From the NCBI GenBank assembly GCA_947034895.1, contig OX344764.1, forward strand, positions 68,925,348 to 68,989,347: 64,000 nucleotides of DNA. The letters are read 5' to 3'. Every line of letters begins with the position of its first letter. Position 1 is the stretch's first letter. The stretch comes from Rhytidiadelphus loreus (lineage: Eukaryota; Streptophyta; Bryopsida; Hypnales; Hylocomiaceae). This document shows, in pieces, positions 57,045-64,000 of this stretch. The notes beneath the pieces are model-generated. The model was given only the letters and a program-made list of their open reading frames with translations. It was not told where the DNA came from and searched no databases. The translations under genes were made by a program, and so were the position numbers.

Positions 57045-60000
57045 CTATCTTTCTTCATATAGCTTTTGATACCTCCCCCAACCAACAGAGCCACGGTTGT
57101 GGCCTGAAATCAACTCGGGCTCCATCCCCTCTGACTCCTCCTGATTAGCACAACTCTGATTAGCAAGTTTCCCTGCAAAAACTTCCTTATCCTGCTACTA
57201 GTACTCCAGCAGTTGCAATTGCACTTGAATGTCATAGCAATAAATCCACTTAAGTCCCTTCATTTGTTTCAAAAATAAGATAAAATTTAAACCCACAAAA
57301 ATAGCAAAAATATCATCTACAACACAATCAAATCGTTAAAAGCAAAATTCACATCCACATAAAAGCATCTACACAATTGATCAGGGCAAAAAGCATACCT
57401 AAGAATTGCAATTGCAACACATGGAAGTATCACAAGCTCAATGTAACCCTCAACACTTGGCCTCTTAACCAAATCAATGGTAAACACTCACTTTGCAATC
57501 TTGCAATGAAGAATCTTCAACATTGATTTGTTTTACAAACCAATTGTAGTGGGTTTCATTGTGGATGCAGTACAGCATCTCCACTCTTGCCCTAAAAAAT
57601 TAGCATAGGGAACTACTTGTGGCAGGCTCCCCAAATGAAAAAAAAGCTAACATTGGAATACTTCATCAATTATACCCGCCCTCAAGCCCGATGAAAATTG
57701 TCAATATCTATATTTGTTCTCGATTTTTGTTTTTTCAATTAATTTTCTAACACTATTGATTGTTTTAGCATTGTTCACTACTTGACACTATTGGAATCAA
57801 GTGTGCAAAATAGGTCACAACAAGAATTCTCTAACAATAATCCCAGCAACCGGTGAAAAGTAACCGGACTCTAGAGGATTGCAGCCAAGGGTGAAAGAAC
57901 ATCTCCTCCCTTGCCTTCGAAAGGGTCCTCGCCTAGTGTATGTTGAGCCCAAGCAGTTTTTGGTCCCCCATCACAACCCCCCTATTTGGCCATGTCAACC
58001 TAACTATAGAAAAATGAGTAGTTTGGCCGCCATCTTCCAAAGTCCACTCACTTCTCACATTGCTTGGATTATCATTAGAGAATTTTTGCACACTTGAATT
58101 CAACAATGTCAAGCAATGAACAATGCCGAAAAATTAAATGAAAGATTAGAAATCAAGAACAAATATAGACATTGGCAATCTTGGTGGGGCTTGAAAGTAG
58201 GTATGGTTGAAGTACTCTAGCACAAGCCACTTTTTCATTTAGGGAGCCCGCCACATGTAGTTCTCCATATTAATTTTTCAAGGCAAGAGTAGAAATGCTC
58301 TTAGGTGCAATGTTTCTTATTTAGAAGAGTAGAACCCTCAGTAGAACCATCATGTCCTTTGAGGGAATATTTGAAGATTACTATGCATCTTAAAAAAATT
58401 ACTAGCTAGTTAAATAAATCACTTCAAATCCTATAAGCAAGGACTTGGAGGTTTAAAAGCAATCAAGGATTCATTCATCACATATGGGTTTAGAGAATAC
58501 AAAGAAATATATGATACAAGCAAGTGAAAGACTATTTTGGACTAATATATTCTAAACTTATGGACATTGATGATGAGTATCTAACAAAAAAACAAAGTAT
58601 ATAAATGCATCTCCAAGTATAAAAATAATACAACAGGCAGTCAATATAGCATCTAGTAGCTACACCCAAGAATCTGAATCTATCATTTTGTTTCTATCAA
58701 ATGAATTATTATATTTGATACTTTAGTTATATATTATATATCTTCCATTGATAATATAGTAAAGAGCCAATTGGAGTTGTATGGAAGTAGAAGAACATTT
58801 AATCAATGAAAATATAAGTGTAGAAAGTTGACCAATCTTAGGGCATTAAGTCAATCTACAATGCTCATTCATAATTATCATTATGGGCAATTTCGTTAAA
58901 ATGGCGGTATTCTATGTGCCATTTTCAGATTATCCAGTCTGAATTGTAAAAGTAACATCTAGGACACATGTAGATTTTAGAAATCTTTGGTTTATATAGA
59001 TTTCAGAGATCTAAGACATATATAGATTTCAAATTTAAAGGTTTCGATTTTTAAAGTGACATCTAAGATATGAGTAGATTTCAGAAATCTAGAAAAGGTA
59101 TAGATTTCAAACATCTAAGATAGTTGTACATTTCAAACCGCCCGGTCTGAACTGTGAAAATTGCCAAAATAGCGGAATGGCGCCATTTTAACGAAATTGC
59201 CCATCATTCTTCTAACACAACATTGTTTAGAAGTCCTTAGTGGCATCCAAGAATCTAAATTTATCAATCTTATTCTTACCTAAAGTATGAATATTGGATT
59301 GCTCCCTTCTATTAATAATATAGCAATGAGCCAAGAGGAGCTATATAAAAACAAGTGATAAAATTCAAATTTAGAAAGCAAGCCAAAATCAAGTTAGTCA
59401 TGTCAAAAAGCATTGTTATTTCAATTCACACAATAAAGTAGAAGACACCTAATCTTACTAAACAATTATATATTGATTTTGATAACTTCCACCACCTTAA
59501 CATCATCAGAAATCATGTTGATTTTAGATCATCCACCCACCAATGTTTGCACCCTTATAACTATTGCATACAATATTCAAATAAGGCATATGTTGTTGCA
59601 TTGGAATCCCCTCCCAATTGCTAACAAGAATTGCACAAAAAATTGTCACAATAATTCTAGAATTATTCTCAATGAATAAAATGCTAGACTTACAAGGGCT
59701 AAAAAATGAAGGAGTTGTTTGGGAGTAGAAGAAAGCTAGCCAATCTCGGGTCAACCACAATGAACTACATTGCTCATTCCAGTTTTCACAGCAAAGGACG
59801 CACTCAAAAGAATGCTACAAAGAAGTTATACGGAAGAAGAAGAAAGCCTAATAAAATTAAAGTTTAGAAACACAGCCAACCATGTGAGAATGCAATGTTC
59901 ATTCCAATTTTGCCAATTTTCAAAATCAAAAGGTGCAGGCTCACAATGGCGAAAGCATGTTACGAAGGCTCTACATGGGAGTAGAAGAATGCTCAACAGA

Positions 60001-60263
60001 ATTCAAGCTATACGGGAGTATCATAATACTTACTAGAATTTCAAGCGTAGAAATGCATCGCTCACGGAGGCAAGAATTCAAAAGTTGCAGCAATTCCAAA
60101 TGCCTTCCACACAAGGACACCAACGGCGACAAAAGCCAAGAAACAGAAACTCGGGAATGAAGTCGAATCTCACTCACCACACATCGTCGTTCCCGAACAA
60201 GTCATCCATATCCACCCGATCATCGGCAGCATCCTTGAGAATCTCCGACTCCTTCGTCTTCAT
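57045..60263 (-). CDS. Unidentified gene, first and last exons only
   Basis: A convincing first exon is 60263-60178: 28 codons plus two bases, starting MKTKESEILKDAADDRVDMD, acidic, with the donor GTGAGT. A convincing last exon is 57191-57045: acceptor TAGTAGCAG, 48 codons ending GSVGWGRYQKLYEER and a stop. A possible internal exon is 57463-57399 (contains EGYIELVILPCVAIAIL, donor GTATGC), but its phase does not join the last exon, so at least one part is wrong or an exon is missing. The 2.7 kb between holds a MITE (58883-59204) and A+T-rich sequence. I do not recognise the family. It is possible that first and last exons belong to different genes. Confidence 0.35.
58883..59204. mobile_element. 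MITE with ATGGGCAATTTCGTTAAAAT termini (copy 2)
   Basis: Both ends carry ATGGGCAATTTCGTTAAAAT, inverted; the repeat CATT flanks the element at 58879-58882 and 59205-59208. The interior is the reverse complement of the copy at 34167-34486 with moderate divergence. It would lie in an intron if the 57.0-60.3 kb gene model is right. Confidence 0.8.
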
Positions 60264-60858
60264 GGCGAAACTCAAATACTTTGACTGCAGAACTCAAATA
60301 CTACAAAAAAAAAGCTTCAAGAACTCAATCACTACAAATTAAAGCTCAGTGCCAAGATCGCAACCTATCTTTTTCATGATCAGAAGTTCAACGCTAGCTA
60401 CAATTCATTCTCACTCTCTGCATCAGCCAATTCTGAACCGTTTTGGAAATTGAAAAAAGTGAGTGCGTCGCTGATCCGTGGTGAAGAGGAAATTTTAATC
60501 TAAATGACGATGCATCTGATGCTCTCGTGGATCGACGAGCAGCGGTCGCACGGATCTTTCAAGCTGCAGAGGTGGAAGTGGAAGAGGGTGGGAGGATCGC
60601 CTCGTTCGATGATGAGCAGATGAATCGACGTTGGGATGAAAGTTGTATTTTTGGATGAATGTACGGTGGATATTCAAACGGTACATAAGATTCGGTAATT
60701 TGATAGCAAGATAGTAACTTAGTTTCATGTTGCAAGACACAATTGTAATTGTAATGGTTAAAATATTAATTGAGCGTGAATTAATATTTTATATAATATT
60801 CTTCAATGGTTAGGTTTGGGTCACTTTGCCACAATGCCACTACATGAATATTTGAGTC
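60264..60858. promoter_or_regulatory. Upstream region of the 60.26-kb start
   Basis: A balanced-composition block at about 60500-60660 precedes the acidic first exon on the minus strand and is probably promoter or leader. It carries overlapping short open frames on both strands with no motif. Confidence 0.35.
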
Positions 60859-61145
60859 ATAGTAGCTTGTCAATCAAGGACAACCATTGATTCAAGAACT
60901 TTCCTACCATTTGTCAAGTACATGCATGTGATAGTAGCTAGTCAATCAAAGACAACAGCTGATTCAAAGAAATTTACAACCATTTGTTAAGTACATGCAT
61001 GTAATAGTAGCTTGTCAATCAAGGACAACAATTGATTCAAAGAAATTTACAGCCATTTGTTAAGTACATGCATGTGATAGTAGCTTGTCAATCAAGGACA
61101 ACCACTGATTCACAAAATTTATGGCCATTTGTCAAGTACATGCAT
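60859..61145. repeat. Tandem repeat, four units of about 73 bp
   Basis: Units start at 60859, 60931, 61004 and 61077 with ATAGTAGCTTGTCAATCAAG, pass through TTGATTCAAAGAAATTTACA and end AAGTACATGCATGT. A more diverged fifth piece (TCAATCAAAGACAAATATTG) lies at about 61626-61668. Confidence 0.9.
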
Positions 61146-61470
61146 ATTTGTAATACAAACAATGATTTTTTTAAATTATTTTTAGGTAGTATACAAAATG
61201 ACATATAGTAGAATGGTGAAGCTCAAAAAAAACCTCGGATACAGATACAAATACATACTCTTACATGGATACATATAAGGTACAAATACAATATAGATAC
61301 GTACTTGTAAAATAGATATCCCATAGTGATTGTGAGAGAACCTAATTCTGAAAATTACAAGGAGGGGAGGGGGGAGGTTCAAGAAAAAAAATTAATTTAA
61401 AAAATTTTAATTAAATTTTTTGGGGGGTGGGGGTGGGATAAATAAGAAGAAAAAAATTTATTAAAGGAGT
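61146..61470. other. Low-complexity spacer
   Basis: GATACATA-type runs at about 61235-61310 resemble the GTATTTGTAT-rich parts of the repeats at 22.3 kb and 63.8 kb. No gene is seen. Confidence 0.4.
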
Positions 61471-61552
61471 TTTGAGCTCATTGTGACAATTTGTCACAAT
61501 GACAATGAGCTCAAAAGAGACAATTTGTCACAATGACAATGAGCTCAAAAGA
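61471..61552. repeat. Palindromic tandem repeat, 34-bp period
   Basis: GACAATTTGTCACAATGACA followed by ATGAGCTCAAAAGA occurs at 61485 and again at 61519. The first unit is preceded by the inverse TTTTGAGCTCATTGTGACAA, so the block can fold into a hairpin with TTTTGAGCTCATTG arms. Confidence 0.8.
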
Positions 61553-63470
61553 GACACTTGTGTCTCTAATACACACAATAGAAATTTGTGTCTCTAATCA
61601 CTCCCCCAAATGGTTAGAGAGATTATCAATCAAAGACAAATATTGATTAAAGAAATTTGAGGCCATAATTTAGGTAAAAAAACACAAAGCACTAGAAAAT
61701 AGGTCTTCTTTTCTACAGCTTAAGAATGTTATAAAACACTCTAATCATTTTTTGAATCATTTTTTGAAGATATTATCTGTACAAATATATTGATTATGTC
61801 AATTTCATGAAATTGCTCATAAATAAAGGTCACCCTCTAAAGATTCAATAATTGTTTAAGATCAATGAAAGGGCATTTAAATGAAACTATGATTTGAAAC
61901 ATTCTATTTTCATCATCCATCATATGGATGTCACAATGCTAAAGGGTTAACGGTATACAAGGAGAACCACTATAGCATCAAATAAATACATAATTATGAG
62001 TTATAAAGATCTTTTTTGTATTTTATTTTGTGGTTGTGATCTTTCCAAAAATGAACTCTATTAAAGTTAAGGTTACCACTTGTCCATAAAGAATTTTGTA
62101 TCTCATAAAGATATACTTTGAGTTCTAACAAATCATCTTTCATTATTTTCCATACTAGTATTCCATTATTTTTTCTACTATTTTCTTCATTGTCCTTATT
62201 CCTACAGGTAAATTTGCAAATAATCTTTTTTTCTAGAAGGATGTGTTTTCATTTTGGTCTAAAAATGTTACAAGTTCACTTTGATCAATTTTATTCTATT
62301 TGAAAGGAAAAGTAGTAGTGTCCTAAATTTTTTAATTAATATAATTCATTCTTCAAATTTATGAACAAGGCAATGTTAAGTTTTGAGTATATACTTTTGT
62401 ACAAAAATGAACTTCAATTCTTTTGTAGAACTTATGTGAATTAAGCATTTTACCTCCTAAAGTTTTTTGATTTTTTTTACAAAAAGTATCCATAATTGCA
62501 TCTTTCTAGTGCATTGAGCACAAGTGAAATATAAATATATTTTTCAGATTTGAACAACACTACTATAGGGATTTGTCAAAAAAATTCAACCCATTTGACA
62601 ATGTAGATTGAAAATATTAAAGTGTTTGAAACTAAAAGAAACTAAATTTTAGGCCTTGCCCAACAAGATCAATATAGTTTGATTCAACTTTGTAAAGTAG
62701 TAGGCACTATACAAATTTGGGAATTTAGACCATTGGGTAGGCAATTCTATTAGTTTATTGCATGCCAATTTTCAAAGTTAATGGAGGTGTTTAATACACC
62801 CCAAACCATCTTGGATTGAAAGGATGTCCAAAAAAACACAAAGTCATGAGCAAAATTTCAACTTCTTTTAGAAAACTCTTTTTTTGGAATAACCAAAATT
62901 CCAATGGTCAATACAAAGAATTTAAAAAAAAAATCAAATACAAAAAAATACAAAAAAATCTCATAAATTTAAATTTAAATTTGAGCTAATGGTTCTAATA
63001 TGGTTCTAAAACTGCCATTTTTAGTGCATTGATTGAAAATGGAGAAAAAATTATTTAAAAAAATTTCAACTTTACATTATTTCCCTATACTATTGTGAGA
63101 CTGCATAGAAAAATATCAACCCATTTAACTTCACAGATTGCAAGATATAAGTGTTTAAAGTTATTGAAAAAAAATTTACAACTTGCTTGACTCTATCAGC
63201 ACACTACCGAAGTTGTTCCATAACTTTTGAACCCCATAACTTTCAATTTGTATATCTCATTGAGAAATTCATTGTATTTTCACAAAGCTAATACAAACAC
63301 ATCTTTGGAGGAGAATTACTTTCATTTGTACAAAAATGACTTTGTATGAACCTACCCAAGTCTTCAAAATGCTCCACGAGAGCTTATCATTCTTTAGGGG
63401 TTAAACTTGGTATGGTAGTTACTGCGTCTTTTGGATGCATAAGGGTTAAACTTGGTAGGATAGTAGTATG
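61553..63470. other. A+T-rich DNA with the right end of a TTAA-type element
   Basis: No gene. A TCTTTAGGGG-TTAA terminus at about 63391-63404 and internal AAACTGCCATTTTTAGTGCA at about 63008 show that another member of the TTAA family lies here; its left end could not be identified. Confidence 0.4.
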
Positions 63471-63479
63471 GCAGTTATT

Positions 63480-63960
63480 ACCTCTTTGGGGTGCATAGTG
63501 ACACTCTATGCATCCAAAAGCCCCCCCCCCCCCACTCCCCCCATTTTAAAAGTTTTTTTTACTAAATTTTAATTCATTCCATTACCCCCCACCCCTCTCC
63601 CTCATTTTAAAACCTTTTTTTTATGAAATTCTAATTTGTTCCATTACCCACCCCTTTGGATCAAACAAAGTATTTGTATAGACTCCACCCCCTATTTGTA
63701 CATTTGAAGTGGCATTGGTTGTGACATTCAATATGGGATATATCCCGTATACCAATTCATATCCATATGTCAATTTGTATCTGTATTTAATACAATATTT
63801 CCAAGTCTATATCCCATATTTCATATCAATACAATATTCGTATCTGTATTTGTATCCCAACTTTTTTAAGATCAACAGTATCGAAGGAGGGGGGGCGAGA
63901 TTTTTCTTTTAAATCAACACCTCTCAATTTTTGGAAGGGCAGGGAGGGTAATGCAAACCA
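63480..63960. repeat. Dispersed repeat (copy 2), uninterrupted form
   Basis: The order is: C-run and T-rich blocks (63520-63650), CCCTATTTGTACATTTGAAG, ATATGGGATATATCCCGTAT, GTATCTGTATTTGTATCCC and a G-rich CGAAGGAGGGGGGGCGAGA. It corresponds part by part to 21060-21273 plus 22207-22450, and so represents the state of that site before the TTAA element entered. Confidence 0.6.
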
Positions 63961-64000
63961 GGACTGGTATGCTTCTTTTGGGTGCATAGTAGGAGTCATG

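Noticed and set aside
60503..60680. Short plus-strand frames around 60.5-60.7 kb (for example starting MTMHLMLSWID)
   Set aside because: Three frames overlap in one balanced-composition block upstream of a minus-strand gene start; none shows a motif.
60859..61145. CRISPR-like array
   Set aside because: The 73-bp units are contiguous and have no unique spacers; the sequence is eukaryotic nuclear DNA.

Overview
The window is nuclear DNA of a land plant. Coding islands of balanced composition carry plant-type introns (GT...AG, exons joining in phase), and they sit in long A+T-rich tracts full of transposon remnants. The recognisable proteins are plant types: a TMKL1-like LRR receptor pseudokinase, a membrane-anchored RING-H2 protein and a 19-exon mitochondrial citrate synthase. 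The mix of balanced exons, A+T-rich spacers and a decayed MULE-like transposase would suit a bryophyte or another seedless plant, but that placement is only an inference.

Layout. 1-9.7 kb: a decayed MULE-like transposase (0.6-3.5 kb), gene-free A+T-rich DNA, a 1.15-kb foldback element (7.0-8.2 kb) and two small TTAA-bounded elements. 9.76-13.45 kb (minus): TMKL1-like pseudokinase, 5 exons, 679 aa. 14.76-16.72 kb (minus): RING-H2 gene, 3 exons, 360 aa. 16.7-34.5 kb: mostly repeats, with larger TTAA-bounded inverted-repeat elements, MITEs, a nested MULE-type element with a 9-bp target duplication, two very short LINE tails with clean target duplications, and one poorly resolved gene candidate (29.3-30.9 kb, minus). 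34.7-37.7 kb (minus): conserved multi-pass membrane protein, 6 exons, 235 aa, followed upstream by a 5'-truncated LINE. 40.1-46.6 kb: a tandem segmental duplication carrying two maltose/galactoside O-acetyltransferase-like genes, each with an uninterrupted coding region behind a 5' leader intron. 49.7-55.9 kb (plus): citrate synthase, 466 aa. 57.0-60.3 kb (minus): terminal exons of an unidentified gene. 60.8-64 kb: tandem and dispersed repeats.

The genes do not form a pathway or cluster; they are unrelated neighbours. Three things stand out. First, the duplicated acetyltransferases: this family is common in bacteria and fungi, and horizontal origin followed by acquisition of a plant leader intron is plausible but untested. 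Second, a family of at least seven elements with CCCCTAAAG-type termini, bounded on both sides by TTAA or a one-base variant, which is the target signature of piggyBac-type transposons. Third, two hairpins with 20-22-bp perfect arms, one inside a citrate synthase intron. No tRNA, rRNA or CRISPR array was recognised.
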